NCBI RefSeq assembly: GCF_034927245.1
Contig: NZ_JAYFQK010000038.1
Span: 1 to 64,000, forward strand
From: Desulfitobacterium_A sp034927245
GTDB taxonomy: Bacteria > Bacillota > Desulfitobacteriia > Desulfitobacteriales > Desulfitobacteriaceae
Direction: 5' to 3'
Length of the DNA stretch: 64,000 bases
Under the pieces are notes generated by a model. The model did no database searches, had not been told where the DNA came from, and was given only the letters and a program-made list of their open reading frames with translations. Below, in pieces: positions 7,291 to 16,491 of the stretch; position 1 is the first letter of the stretch, and every line of letters begins with the position of its first letter. The position numbers and the translations under genes are program-made.

Positions 7291-8238
7291 ATGGGTTTTG
7301 AACGCTCTTCTGCCTGGCAAAACGGGGAGAAGCGGTATAATACGTTTAATCGGCATTTGCGGGGGATCTTTGGTGAGAAAGTATTTAAGGTCCCTCTGGA
7401 TGCCGGATTTACTTGCCCGAACCGGGATGGAACAAAAGGTTCGGGCGGGTGTATTTATTGTAGTTCTCGGGGTTCCGGAGATTTTGCCGGGGAAGTCACC
7501 CATTCAATCGAACAGCAATTTGCCGAAGTCAAGGAAAGAATGCGTAAGAAATGGCCTAAGGCTAAATATATGGCCTATTTTCAGGCCTATACCAATACCT
7601 ACGCGCCGATTTCCAAACTCAGAAGAGTCTATGAAGAGGCCCTCAACCAAGAGAATGTTGTCGGAATTTCCATAGCGACTCGGCCGGATTGTTTGCCTGA
7701 GGAAGTGTTGGATTACCTTGAAGAGCTTAATCAAAGAACATATCTTTGGGTTGAGCTCGGTTTACAGAGTATCCATGATAAAACAATGGATTGGGTTGGC
7801 AGGGGACATAATTATGATGACTTTTTAGAGGGGGTTGCGGCCCTTCAAAAACGGGGAATACGCGTTTGTGTCCATATTATTCTCGGCTTTCCGGGCGAAA
7901 CGTATGAGGATATGATGGCGACTGCTTATGCTGTTGCAGCCCTTAAGGTTCAGGGAATTAAGATCCACTTACTCCATATTCTCAAGGGAACGCCGCTTGC
8001 TGAGATATACCAAAGGGAGCCATTTGCGCTACCGACGCTTGAAGAGTATATTTCACTTGTAAGCGACATTCTTGAAGTACTGCCAAAGGAAATGGTTATT
8101 CACCGATTAACCGGTGATGGTGCGCCTGATGAGCTGATTGCTCCTTTGTGGAGCCGTAAGAAATGGGAAGTCCTTAACGCTATCGATCAGGAATTACTGA
8201 AAAGGGATACCTGGCAAGGCAAATATACCCCAAACTGA
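7291..8238 (+). CDS. radical SAM protein, TIGR01212 / YtqA family
   Basis: 315 residues. The N-terminal half has the family's radical SAM cluster motif with unusual spacing, GFTCPNRDGTKGSGGCIYC, followed by the AYTNTYAP, GISIATRPDC and WVELGLQS blocks. These place it in the YtqA/YhcC group. The family is widespread and its reaction is not established. It is the last gene before a strong bidirectional terminator. Confidence 0.88.
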   Translation: MGFERSSAWQNGEKRYNTFNRHLRGIFGEKVFKVPLDAGFTCPNRDGTKGSGGCIYCSSRGSGDFAGEVTHSIEQQFAEVKERMRKKWPKAKYMAYFQAYTNTYAPISKLRRVYEEALNQENVVGISIATRPDCLPEEVLDYLEELNQRTYLWVELGLQSIHDKTMDWVGRGHNYDDFLEGVAALQKRGIRVCVHIILGFPGETYEDMMATAYAVAALKVQGIKIHLLHILKGTPLAEIYQREPFALPTLEEYISLVSDILEVLPKEMVIHRLTGDGAPDELIAPLWSRKKWEVLNAIDQELLKRDTWQGKYTPN

Positions 8239-8250
8239 TACAGAAAAACA

Positions 8251-8296
8251 AGAGAAAGGCGTTGTCCTGCAAAGGATAGCGCCTTTCTCTTCATTA
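8251..8296. terminator. bidirectional rho-independent terminator
   Basis: GAGAAAGGCG pairs with CGCCTTTCTC around a loop of about 18 bases, between the convergent radical SAM gene and eam. It is followed by T-rich sequence on the plus strand and has A-rich sequence on the other side. Confidence 0.8.
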
Positions 8297-8360
8297 CTCA
8301 TTTTCTACTTGTGAAACTTTTTTTTCAATATCCCTCTTTAATCGTATTAAGTGAGTATAA

Positions 8361-9602
8361 TTAGGTGTTGGGATAGTGAATAATTTTTCCTTCCCATGTG
8401 CGGAGAATAGCCTCGTCTTCTTCCAGAGACAGCAGATATTGGGGTAAGATCGGTGTTTTCCCTAATCCATCGGGGGCATTGATGATATAGGTCGGAATAG
8501 CTAAGCCGGAAGTAAATCCTCTGAGTTTTTCCATAATCTCTAGACCATTCTCGATTTTAGGGATAAAATGATGGGTGCCCTTAACATGTTTGGCATGAAA
8601 GATATAATAAGGGCGAACCCTAATTTTTAGAAGTTCCTGGTTTAAGCGGATCATAACATCTGGCGTATCATTGATATTTTTCAGGAGCACTGCTTGGTTT
8701 CCTAAAACGACACCTGCAGATATGAGCTTATCGGCCGCTTTCTTGGCTTCTTCCGAGACTTCTTTAGGGTGATTAAATTGAGTGTTGATATATATCGGCG
8801 GATACTTTGCCAGAATTGAGCATAGTTCATCGGTGATCCGCATAGGAAGGGTAACGGGGACGCGGGTACCGATTCGCTTGATTTCAACATGATCAATGGA
8901 GTGCAGTTCCCCAAGAAGCCAATCCAGCGTGAGGTCGTTTAACATCAAAGCATCGCCACCCGTGATTAAAACATCACGGATTTCGGAATTGGCACGAATA
9001 TAATCTAAGGCGGTTCGGAGCTGATTACGAGTTTGATGATGGTCGATTTCACCAATGTTTCTTCGTCTTTGGCAATGCCGGCAATACATTGCACATCGAT
9101 TAGTGACATTGATGATTAATCGGTCAGGATAACGGCGTGTGATGCAGGGGGCCGGATTGGTGAAGGCTTCGCCCATAGGATCTTCTTCTCCGCTGGAATC
9201 GAATAATTCGTCAATCTGGGGGAGTCCTTGCAAACGGATGGGATCCCATGGATTCGTTCGATCCATCAAGCTTAAATAATAAGGCGAAATCGCCCAGCGA
9301 TAGGTTTCTCCGACTTGAAGAATATCGTGGGCTGCCTGCTCTGTGAGAGGTAACAGCTCTTGCAGAACATTCAAATCCGTAATCCGGTGTTTCATTTGCC
9401 AGTGCCAATTTTCCCAATCCTCAGGAGACGCTTGGAAGGTCTTAAGGATTTTATCACGAAATTGATGGTAGTCATCTTTTAATTGAAAACCGGTAGGAAT
9501 CTGCTCCTTGCGCTTTACGTAGGGTAAAGCCTTTTGCTTAAGTTCGTTCGCACGGTGTAAGGACTGCAGTCTTTCATCTAATTCCTTTTGATCTATTGCC
9601 AA
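8361..9602 (-). CDS. eam: glutamate 2,3-aminomutase
   Basis: 413 residues from a TTG at 9602 that has AAAGGGGG upstream; the frame is open to 9662. It is a radical SAM, PLP-dependent aminomutase with the CAMYCRHCQRRR cluster motif. The two aspartates that bind the lysine side chain in lysine 2,3-aminomutase are replaced by Lys (in FHAKHVKG) and Asn (in YIINAPDG), 37 residues apart. These are the replacements that mark glutamate 2,3-aminomutase. The product beta-glutamate is a known compatible solute, which fits the c-di-AMP riboswitch in its leader (9708-9846). It is a single gene between terminators. Confidence 0.9.
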   Translation of the reverse strand: MAIDQKELDERLQSLHRANELKQKALPYVKRKEQIPTGFQLKDDYHQFRDKILKTFQASPEDWENWHWQMKHRITDLNVLQELLPLTEQAAHDILQVGETYRWAISPYYLSLMDRTNPWDPIRLQGLPQIDELFDSSGEEDPMGEAFTNPAPCITRRYPDRLIINVTNRCAMYCRHCQRRRNIGEIDHHQTRNQLRTALDYIRANSEIRDVLITGGDALMLNDLTLDWLLGELHSIDHVEIKRIGTRVPVTLPMRITDELCSILAKYPPIYINTQFNHPKEVSEEAKKAADKLISAGVVLGNQAVLLKNINDTPDVMIRLNQELLKIRVRPYYIFHAKHVKGTHHFIPKIENGLEIMEKLRGFTSGLAIPTYIINAPDGLGKTPILPQYLLSLEEDEAILRTWEGKIIHYPNT

Positions 9603-9683
9603 TGAATTTCCCCCTTTCATATGCTGCAAGCTAGAGAAAAATAGAGAATATTTAGAAAACAAGAGAGATAAAAGAGATAAGAG

Positions 9684-9710
9684 ATAAAAAAGAAGCCGAT
9701 AGCGGCTCCT
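9684..9710 (-). terminator. expression-platform terminator of the eam riboswitch
   Basis: On the minus strand AGGAGCCG pairs with CGGCTTCT around CTAT and is followed by six Us. Its first bases are part of the 3' arm of the riboswitch closing stem P1 (9708-9715), so ligand binding and termination are coupled. Confidence 0.85.
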
Positions 9711-9846
9711 AAGGGATCTAGCGTTCTGATAAAATCAGCCCGGTTGTGCGCGATAGCTTACGAGGTTAGCTGACGGATTCGAGCGCGCGCTCTACGCATT
9801 AAAATGCGATTCACCCCAAAAAGTGGTTCCCCCGTTTTCCCTTAGG
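9708..9846 (-). promoter_or_regulatory. c-di-AMP riboswitch (ydaO/yuaA class)
   Basis: Read on the minus strand, the RNA has the closing stem CCTAAGGG/CCCTTAGG (9846-9839 with 9715-9708). It also has GGGGGAACC, GGGGTGAATC, GAATCCGTCAGCTAACCTCG and TAAGC in the order expected for the ydaO class. These highly conserved blocks are nearly word-for-word. A terminator overlaps the 3' arm of the closing stem. The regulated gene is eam, an osmolyte-forming enzyme, consistent with the known control of osmotic genes by c-di-AMP. Confidence 0.9.
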
Positions 9847-9895
9847 AAATTAGGCTGTATTCAATTTTAGATTGAAATTAATTACAGGCAACTCT

Positions 9896-9924
9896 ATAAT
9901 AGCATAAGGGTTGTTAGACGTCAA
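9896..9924 (-). promoter_or_regulatory. sigma-A type promoter of the eam riboswitch RNA
   Basis: On the minus strand TTGACG (9924-9919) and TATTAT (9901-9896) are separated by exactly 17 bases, and the aptamer starts about 50 bases downstream. Confidence 0.7.
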
Positions 9925-9997
9925 CCGGGTTGAAGAGTAAATATTTGGGTAATGATATTTAAAAGAAGTTATAAGTTTCAAGGAGTGAATATTAGGA

Positions 9998-10597
9998 ATG
10001 GAACAGTCACGTTATCAAGAAATCGCGATCCAAATTGCTCATTCTATCGTAATGAGTGAATATCGAGAAGGGGAAAGAATACATGGGCGGTCGACATTGG
10101 CGGGTCGATTTAACGTATCGCCTGAAACCATTCGCCGTGCCATTGCCATATTACAAAATGCGGGCGTTGTTATGGTCAATCAAGGCATCGGGATTACGGT
10201 AACTTCGAAGGCACAGGCAGACAAGTTTTTAAGGGCATTTGATCAGAAGACAGAAATTCATGTTTTTCTTGACGAGTTAAAGGATTATATGGATAAACGC
10301 AGAGAACTCGATTTAAAAATTGAAGGACATTTGAATAAAATTTTGCTTTACACAGATCGTGTGATGTCACGTTGGATGGATGTAGCAGAAGTCGAAGTAA
10401 GAAAAAATTCAGAGGCCGCAGGAAAAACCTTAACCCAACTCAGGATTCGGGAACGGACAGGTCTTACGGTTATTGCCGTTGTTCGCAACGGGATAGAACA
10501 ATTCTCTCCCAGTACCAATTTTATCATTGAGGGGGGAGATATTTTATTGGTCGTAGGGGCTGATGAGGGCAGAGAAAAACTCCAGGAAATACTCTGA
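9998..10597 (+). CDS. GntR-type regulator with C-terminal TrkA_C (RCK_C) domain, BusR-like
   Basis: 199 residues. Residues 1-75 form a GntR winged helix (RSTLAGRFNVSPETIRRAIAILQNAGVV). About residues 80-120 are a helical linker, and about 125-199 are an RCK_C domain (EVEVRKNSEAAGKTLTQLRIRERTGLTVIAVVRNG through GDILLVVG). This is the architecture of BusR, the c-di-AMP-binding repressor of osmolyte uptake. Here it is divergent from the c-di-AMP riboswitch of eam and upstream of a LytS-type kinase gene, so a role in ion or osmolyte control is likely. c-di-AMP binding is inferred. ATG at 9998 follows AAGGAG. Confidence 0.85.
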   Translation: MEQSRYQEIAIQIAHSIVMSEYREGERIHGRSTLAGRFNVSPETIRRAIAILQNAGVVMVNQGIGITVTSKAQADKFLRAFDQKTEIHVFLDELKDYMDKRRELDLKIEGHLNKILLYTDRVMSRWMDVAEVEVRKNSEAAGKTLTQLRIRERTGLTVIAVVRNGIEQFSPSTNFIIEGGDILLVVGADEGREKLQEIL

Positions 10598-10715
10598 CCA
10601 AAATTCTGGCTAATACTCTGACAAATAATTTAACAAATACAGGAAGTCGCATTTTCCTGTCGAAATCTAAAGAGGATTAAGGGGCATATTCTTTAGAAAT
10701 TGAGGGCTGCGATTG

Positions 10716-12002
10716 ATGGTTTGGCGTTATTTAATTGTTTTGGGACTAGAAGTCATTCTGAGCTTAGCTTTTGGGCATTTCGGACTTTTGCTTTTTTTTC
10801 TTATCGGCAATACACTATATCTATTAATTCAATATGAAGACCAGCGACGGCGCATCAAACGTTTGACTTCCGAGCGCAATGCAGAAATCAGTGTCAAAAT
10901 TGCTCACGAAACGCTTCCTTATCTGCGGAGCGGTCTGAATGAGCAGAATGCCGAATTTATTGCCAAAATCATCAAAGAAATCGGCCAGGTTGCTGCCGTT
11001 TCGATTACGGATTGTACAAAGCAGCTGGCGTATTTAGGTGTAGGCTGTGATCAGCATCATCCCGGGGATAAGATTTTGACGGAGGCAACCCAGGAAGTTA
11101 TTCGAACGGGAAATTATAAAATTGTTCATACCCAGAAGGAATTAAACTGTCCTCGCCAAAATGTCTGCGATTGCCCGCTCGCCGCGGCAATTATTGTCCC
11201 TTTGCTTTCTCAAGGGATAGTTGTGGGAACGATGAAACTCTATGAAACGAAGGATGGTCACCTTTCGCCGGATTTGATTCGTCTGGCTTTAGGGATGGCT
11301 CAGCTTTTAGGTCTGCAGATTGAGCTGGCCGAACTGGATCATCAGGCAAAACTTACGACAGAAGCGCAGCTTGATGCTCTTCAGGCTCAGATCAATCCTC
11401 ATTTTCTCTTTAACGTTTTGAATACGATTATTGCCACAAGTCGAACCAATCCGAACCGTGCGCGACGATTGCTTATTTATCTCTCAGAGTTTTTCCGCTG
11501 GGCGATGAAATCGAAAGGGACCCTGATTCCCCTAGAAGAAGAAATGAAGTTTGTTCATACGTATTTAATTTTAGAAAAAGCGAGATTCGGACGAAAACTG
11601 CAGGTCAAAACTCAGATCCCTAATGAATTGATGAAAGCGGTTATTCCGCGTCTGAGTCTGCAGCCGTTGGTCGAGAATGCCGTAAAACACGGAATTACAC
11701 CGAAGATCGGAAATGGTACCGTATTGATCCGAGCCGAGAAAAAAGACGATAATCTGTATTTCTATGTACAAGATGATGGCCTGGGGATTGTGCAGGAACG
11801 TCTTTCCGAGATACTGAAACCGGGAGTAGGTTCCGGCAATGGCGTGGGCATGGCCAATGTTCATGAACGGCTGCGCGGTTTGTATGGTGAGGAATACGGC
11901 CTTAAGATTGAGAGCGTGCCCGGGCAGGGAACGACCGTGATTATGCACCTGCCGTTAACGTTTAATGATGGAGGTCTTCAAGCTGATGTACCCGGGAATT
12001 GA
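10716..12002 (+). CDS. LytS/NatK-type sensor histidine kinase with GAF domain
   Basis: 428 residues from the ATG at 10716. Two N-terminal membrane segments (about residues 3-38) are followed by a helical linker and a GAF domain (about 60-205) with several cysteines (CTKQ, CDQHH, CPRQNVCDCP) that could bind a cofactor. The His_kinase domain has its acceptor in INPHFLFNVLN, and an HATPase_c domain has LQPLVENAVKHG and GLGIVQERL. No response regulator gene lies beside it, so its partner is elsewhere. It follows the BusR-like gene by about 120 bases and overlaps acpS. Confidence 0.88.
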   Translation: MVWRYLIVLGLEVILSLAFGHFGLLLFFLIGNTLYLLIQYEDQRRRIKRLTSERNAEISVKIAHETLPYLRSGLNEQNAEFIAKIIKEIGQVAAVSITDCTKQLAYLGVGCDQHHPGDKILTEATQEVIRTGNYKIVHTQKELNCPRQNVCDCPLAAAIIVPLLSQGIVVGTMKLYETKDGHLSPDLIRLALGMAQLLGLQIELAELDHQAKLTTEAQLDALQAQINPHFLFNVLNTIIATSRTNPNRARRLLIYLSEFFRWAMKSKGTLIPLEEEMKFVHTYLILEKARFGRKLQVKTQIPNELMKAVIPRLSLQPLVENAVKHGITPKIGNGTVLIRAEKKDDNLYFYVQDDGLGIVQERLSEILKPGVGSGNGVGMANVHERLRGLYGEEYGLKIESVPGQGTTVIMHLPLTFNDGGLQADVPGN

Positions 12003-12342
12003 TATTATTAAGATTGAACGCTTTGCTCTGGCCTGTGAACGCCAGCCCAAGATTCGTGAAAGGGTGTTTACCGAGCGCGAGCGAGCAGATCTTGACAAGC
12101 GCCCGACGTCCAGTTGGGCTGCTCGTTTTGCAGGCAAAGAAGCAGTGCTTAAGAGTATGGGAACGGGGCTCACCGGGCTTTCATGGCATGATGTAGAGAT
12201 ATTGACAGCGAAAAGCGGCGAGCCCCAAGTCTATTTAAGCCCTAAAGCTGAATCCTTGGTACAAAAGCGCGGGGGTTCAATTGTCCGCTTAAGTTTATCT
12301 CACGAACGGGAGTATGCAGTCGCAATGGCTGTTTTGGTCTAA
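11986..12342 (+). CDS. acpS: holo-[acyl-carrier-protein] synthase
   Basis: About 118 residues from ATG 11986; GGAGG lies 11 bases upstream, inside the end of the kinase gene. It transfers phosphopantetheine from CoA to acyl carrier protein. The metal-binding Asp6 in GIDIIKIERF and Glu in RFAGKEAVLKSMGTG are both present, and LSLSHEREYAVAMAVL closes the fold. The frame opens at 11965, but the extra seven residues do not match the family. It starts the common acpS-nnr-alr order of Firmicutes. Confidence 0.93.
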   Translation: MYPGIDIIKIERFALACERQPKIRERVFTERERADLDKRPTSSWAARFAGKEAVLKSMGTGLTGLSWHDVEILTAKSGEPQVYLSPKAESLVQKRGGSIVRLSLSHEREYAVAMAVLV

Positions 12343-12357
12343 GAGGGAGGTGAGAGT

Positions 12358-13920
12358 ATGAGGGTTGTTACTGCTCAGCAAATGCGGGAAATTGAGAAAC
12401 AAGCGATTGAAATATTTGGCATTCCCAGCCTGCTGTTAATGGAAAACGCGGCCTTGGCCGTAGTCCGGGAAATTGAGCATTTCGCGGCGGATAAGTCTTC
12501 AAAGGGAAGTTTGAAGACAATCGTCCTTGTGGGAAAAGGCAATAACGGAGGAGATGGGCTTGCCGTTGCCCGACATCTCTTGATTCTGGGAATGGATGTG
12601 ACGGTTTTTTCTTTTGCTAAACCGGAGGAATACCAAGGGGATGCGGCTCTGAACTGTCAATTGTATCAAAACGCCGGCGGCCGTTTTTTCTTGATCGAGG
12701 GAGAGAAACAACTGCGTTTGACGCGCTTAGCGCTGCAGCAAACCGATATTATTGTGGATGCCATATTTGGAACGGGATTGCGCGGGGCGCTTCCCAGCTT
12801 AGTGCAAGAATTCGTGGAAGAGGTTAATCATACCGGAGCTTGGGTTATTGCGGTCGATATTCCCAGCGGGGTTGAGGCGAATACCGGAAAGATCTACCGA
12901 AGTGCTATCCGTGCCCAGACCACGGTAACCTTTGGTCTTCCCAAACTCGGGCATTTTCTGGCGCAAGGACCGGAATATGCGGGTCGGGTGATTGTAGATC
13001 CGATCTCGATTCCGGATAAATTCCTCGAACAGGAGGAAGTTTCGACTTTTGTTCTGACAGACGATGAAGTAAAATCATTTTTGCCGGTGAGGACGCTTCA
13101 AGGTCATAAAGGTACGCATGGCAAGGGGGTGCTTGTGGCAGGTTCACCGGGGATGACGGGAGCGGCCATTTTGGCCGGAAGGTCAGCTTTGCGCTGTGGA
13201 ATAGGGTTACTGCAGATCGTTACTCCGCAGCAAGCGGCTTCTCAGATTGATTTAGGACTAACCGAAGCCACGATTTGGCCGGTGGATGGTGATCATACCT
13301 TAGGGAATCAATCATGGCCGCTGATTGCAGAGAAATGCAGTTCTGCTCAGGCCTTGGCAATTGGCCCGGGGCTGGGTCAGAATCCCGACTTTATTTCCGT
13401 TCTCGAGGAAGTCTTGCGCACCGTTGAATTGCCGGTTTTATTAGATGCGGATGCCTTAAATTTAGTGGCTCGGGAACCGGGAATTTTGGGATGGCGGCAA
13501 GGCAGGGGACCTTTAATTATGACCCCTCATCCGGGGGAAATGGCCAGGCTGTGCGACTGCTCAACTCAGGAGATTCAAGATAATCGCCTGGAAATCGCTG
13601 TAACTAAAGCGGTTGAATGGGGGGCGGTTCTTGTCTTAAAAGGATCTGTCACAGTGATTGCCAGCCCTGATGGACGGGCTTTTCTCAATCCAACCGGAAA
13701 TCCGGGTTTAGGTACGGGAGGAACGGGGGATGTTCTGACCGGGAGTATCCTTTCTTGGCTTGCTCAAGGGGTAGATCCTTTGGAGGCAGCTTGTCTGGCT
13801 GTGTATCTGCATGGCAAGGCAGCAGACGAATTAGCCCGGGAAGTAGGGTGGTCAGGATTTACCGCGACAGAAGTGGCTGATCAGTTGGCCAAAGCACGAA
13901 GGTCTCTGGAGTTAATATAG
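12358..13920 (+). CDS. nnr: bifunctional NAD(P)H-hydrate epimerase / ADP-dependent NAD(P)H-hydrate dehydratase
   Basis: 520 residues, full length for the fused enzyme that repairs damaged NAD(P)H hydrates. Residues 1-215 are the YjeF_N epimerase (GKGNNGGDGLAVARHLL, AIFGTGLRG, AVDIPSGVEA). Residues about 225-515 are the carbohydrate-kinase-like dehydratase (GHKGTHGKGVLVAGSPGMTGA, ALAIGPGLG, MTPHPGEMARL, NPTGNPGLGTGGTGDVLTG). It begins 15 bases after acpS. Confidence 0.95.
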   Translation: MRVVTAQQMREIEKQAIEIFGIPSLLLMENAALAVVREIEHFAADKSSKGSLKTIVLVGKGNNGGDGLAVARHLLILGMDVTVFSFAKPEEYQGDAALNCQLYQNAGGRFFLIEGEKQLRLTRLALQQTDIIVDAIFGTGLRGALPSLVQEFVEEVNHTGAWVIAVDIPSGVEANTGKIYRSAIRAQTTVTFGLPKLGHFLAQGPEYAGRVIVDPISIPDKFLEQEEVSTFVLTDDEVKSFLPVRTLQGHKGTHGKGVLVAGSPGMTGAAILAGRSALRCGIGLLQIVTPQQAASQIDLGLTEATIWPVDGDHTLGNQSWPLIAEKCSSAQALAIGPGLGQNPDFISVLEEVLRTVELPVLLDADALNLVAREPGILGWRQGRGPLIMTPHPGEMARLCDCSTQEIQDNRLEIAVTKAVEWGAVLVLKGSVTVIASPDGRAFLNPTGNPGLGTGGTGDVLTGSILSWLAQGVDPLEAACLAVYLHGKAADELAREVGWSGFTATEVADQLAKARRSLELI

Positions 13921-13944
13921 AAGACATCTTGAGGAGGAAACGAG

Positions 13945-15072
13945 ATGGAGAATGCACGCCCGGTTTGGGCCGAAGTTGACTTAAATGCTCTAAAACGGAA
14001 TTATGGACGAATTAGGACCTATACGAAAAGCGAGATCATGCCGATTGTCAAAGCTGATGCCTACGGGCATGGTGCGGTTCCGGTCGTAAAAACCCTGATT
14101 GAGGCAGGCGCTCGCCGCTTCGGAGTAGCCTTGCTTGAGGAGGCTCTGGAACTTAAACACGCTTTTCCTCAGGTTAAAATTATGACGATTGGCTATATGT
14201 CTGCTGATTTTGCCCAAGTTATAGTTAAAGAGGATATTATCAGCGGTGTTTATCAATATGATCAGGCTGAATCATTGTCCAAGGAAGCCTGTGCTCAAGG
14301 GAAAAAAGCAACCATTCATTTGAAAATCGACACCGGTATGGGCCGTATTGGTTTTCGGAAGGATACCTTCGAAGAGATTTTGCGGATTGCCGAGCTTCCT
14401 AATCTCTACATAGAAGGAATCTATACGCATTTTGCAAATTCGGATCAGCTTGATTTAAGCTTCGCTCGGGAACAACTCAAATTATTTTTAGAGGTTTGCG
14501 AGCGTTTAGAGGGGCAGGGCATTCATATTCCGATCCGACACGCGGCAAACAGTGCTGCCATTCTCCAATTTCCGGAAGCTCATCTTGACCTGGTCCGCCC
14601 GGGAATTATTCTTTACGGGCTGCCGCCTTCTTATCAAGTCGGGCCGAATGAAGGGTTTGAGCCGGTTATGACTTGGAAGGCACGGATTGCACATATCAAG
14701 GAGATTCAGGCCGGCGAGACAGTGAGCTATGGCCGCACGTTCAGAGCGGCTTACCCCACCCGAGTAGCCACTGTGCCTGTGGGTTATGCGGATGGATTAA
14801 ATCGTGCGCTTTCCAATCGCGGGGAAATGCTGGTTAAAGGCAGAAGAGCGGCGATCATCGGTCGTATCTGTATGGATCAAACCATGCTGGATGTCACCAA
14901 AATACCCGGAGTTGAAGTGGGGAGTACGGTCATCTTACTGGGCTCTGAGGGGTATGAACGGATAGATGCCACAGAAATGGCGAAATGGCTGGATACGATT
15001 AACTATGAAGTGGTTTGTGATATTTCGGGGCGCGTTCCTCGCGTATATATTGAAGATCAGCGGAAAAATTAA
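13945..15072 (+). CDS. alr: alanine racemase
   Basis: 375 residues. PLP-dependent interconversion of L- and D-alanine for cell-wall precursors. The PLP lysine is Lys36 in IVKADAYGHG. The second active-site region with tyrosine is seen in VSYGRTFRAAYPTRVATVPVGYADG, and RICMDQTMLD is present. ATG 13945 has GAGGAGG upstream. It is the third gene of the acpS-nnr-alr run. Confidence 0.96.
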   Translation: MENARPVWAEVDLNALKRNYGRIRTYTKSEIMPIVKADAYGHGAVPVVKTLIEAGARRFGVALLEEALELKHAFPQVKIMTIGYMSADFAQVIVKEDIISGVYQYDQAESLSKEACAQGKKATIHLKIDTGMGRIGFRKDTFEEILRIAELPNLYIEGIYTHFANSDQLDLSFAREQLKLFLEVCERLEGQGIHIPIRHAANSAAILQFPEAHLDLVRPGIILYGLPPSYQVGPNEGFEPVMTWKARIAHIKEIQAGETVSYGRTFRAAYPTRVATVPVGYADGLNRALSNRGEMLVKGRRAAIIGRICMDQTMLDVTKIPGVEVGSTVILLGSEGYERIDATEMAKWLDTINYEVVCDISGRVPRVYIEDQRKN

Positions 15073-15112
15073 ACCATAATAAGCTGAACGGAATGGACGG
15101 GTTTAGTAAAAA

Positions 15113-16474
15113 ATGGAACACTTGATTAAATTAAAAAACCAACTCGGTAAGGGATTTACCCCTGCCCGCATTCTTGTCATAGGTTTTGCAGCCGTTATCC
15201 TTCTGGGGGCATTCCTTTTAACCTTGCCCTCGGCGACAGTTAATGGCCAGGGTTTAAGCTTTTTAAATGCACTTTTCACCGCGACCTCGGCGGTTTGTGT
15301 GACAGGACTTGTTGTTGTGGATACGGGAACTACCTTTACCTTATTTGGACAGCTCGTGATCATATCCCTTATTCAAATCGGCGGCTTAGGCTTTATGACA
15401 TTTGCTACCTTTTTTGCGATAATCCTGGGCCGGAAAGTAACCTTAAAGGAGCGTCTCCTTCTCCAGGAGGCGCTCAATCAAGTTTCGCTGGAAGGCGTTG
15501 TCCGGCTGGCGAAGTATGTATTGCAAGTGACGTTTGTTATTGAAGCGGTCGGAGCAATTATCCTGGCCATTCGCTGGTCTTTTGATATGAGTTGGCCAAA
15601 GGCGATCTACTTTGGGATCTTCCATGCAGTCTCCGCATTTAATAATGCCGGTTTTGATCTCTTTGGCAACTTCTCCAGTATAACCCGTTATGTTGGTGAC
15701 CCTGTTGTCAGCCTGACGATTGCGTTTCTTATAATCTTCGGCGGGTTAGGGTTTACTGTGTTATCAGATCTATACACCCATAAAGGGAAAAAGATGATGC
15801 TCCACACGAAAATCGTGCTGAGTGTGACGGGAATTCTCATTATCGGCGGTACTGTCCTCATTTTTCTTATCGAATACAGCAATCCTAAAACGCTTGGACC
15901 GCTCGATCCCATGACTAAAGTTTTAGCTTCCTTTTTCCAATCGGTAACGACACGGACGGCCGGGTATAATACATTGGATTTAACGGGTTTGCGGAGCACA
16001 ACCCTTCTGGTCATGGTCGTCCTCATGTTTGTCGGAGCATCTCCCGGATCAACAGGCGGTGGGATTAAAACCACGACCTTAGCTTCTGTGAGTTTATATG
16101 CCGCCAGTTTGTTCCGCGGGGAAACTTCGGTAACCGTAAGAAACAGGACTATCGCCAAAGACGTTATTCAAAAAGCTGTAGCCGTGATTTTTATGTCCAT
16201 GCTTTTAATTCTGGTCGTAACGGGGATTTTAACGCTGACAGAAAACGCGGATTTCCTAACACTGCTCTTTGAGACGACTTCAGCCTTTGCTACGGTAGGG
16301 CTAAGCGTAGGGCTTACTCCCACGCTTTCCGATATCGGTAAACTCGTCATCGCTTTTACCATGTTTACGGGCCGCCTAGGCCCATTAACCCTGGTTTTTG
16401 CCTTATCGCACAGGCGTAATGGCCTTCCGCAAAATCAGATCAAATATCCCGAAGAAAAAATTATGATAGGATAG
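15113..16474 (+). CDS. ktrB: potassium uptake membrane subunit KtrB (TrkH family)
   Basis: 453 residues with four repeated membrane-pore-membrane units. The selectivity-filter sequences are visible: TATSAVCVTGL, FHAVSAFNNAGFDL, SVTTRTAGYNTLDL and TSAFATVGLSVGLTP. The GASPGSTGGGIKTTT loop is the gating-region signature. It pairs with KtrA, encoded 17 bases downstream, to form the cytoplasmic-ring-gated K+ channel. KtrA RCK_C domains are known c-di-AMP targets, which fits the other c-di-AMP elements at 9.7-10.6 kb. Confidence 0.94.
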   Translation: MEHLIKLKNQLGKGFTPARILVIGFAAVILLGAFLLTLPSATVNGQGLSFLNALFTATSAVCVTGLVVVDTGTTFTLFGQLVIISLIQIGGLGFMTFATFFAIILGRKVTLKERLLLQEALNQVSLEGVVRLAKYVLQVTFVIEAVGAIILAIRWSFDMSWPKAIYFGIFHAVSAFNNAGFDLFGNFSSITRYVGDPVVSLTIAFLIIFGGLGFTVLSDLYTHKGKKMMLHTKIVLSVTGILIIGGTVLIFLIEYSNPKTLGPLDPMTKVLASFFQSVTTRTAGYNTLDLTGLRSTTLLVMVVLMFVGASPGSTGGGIKTTTLASVSLYAASLFRGETSVTVRNRTIAKDVIQKAVAVIFMSMLLILVVTGILTLTENADFLTLLFETTSAFATVGLSVGLTPTLSDIGKLVIAFTMFTGRLGPLTLVFALSHRRNGLPQNQIKYPEEKIMIG

Positions 16475-16491
16475 GAATTGGAGGATCCGAG

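Noticed and set aside
8361..9602. Lysine 2,3-aminomutase
   Set aside because: The two lysine-binding aspartates are replaced by Lys and Asn, 37 residues apart, which is the glutamate 2,3-aminomutase pattern.
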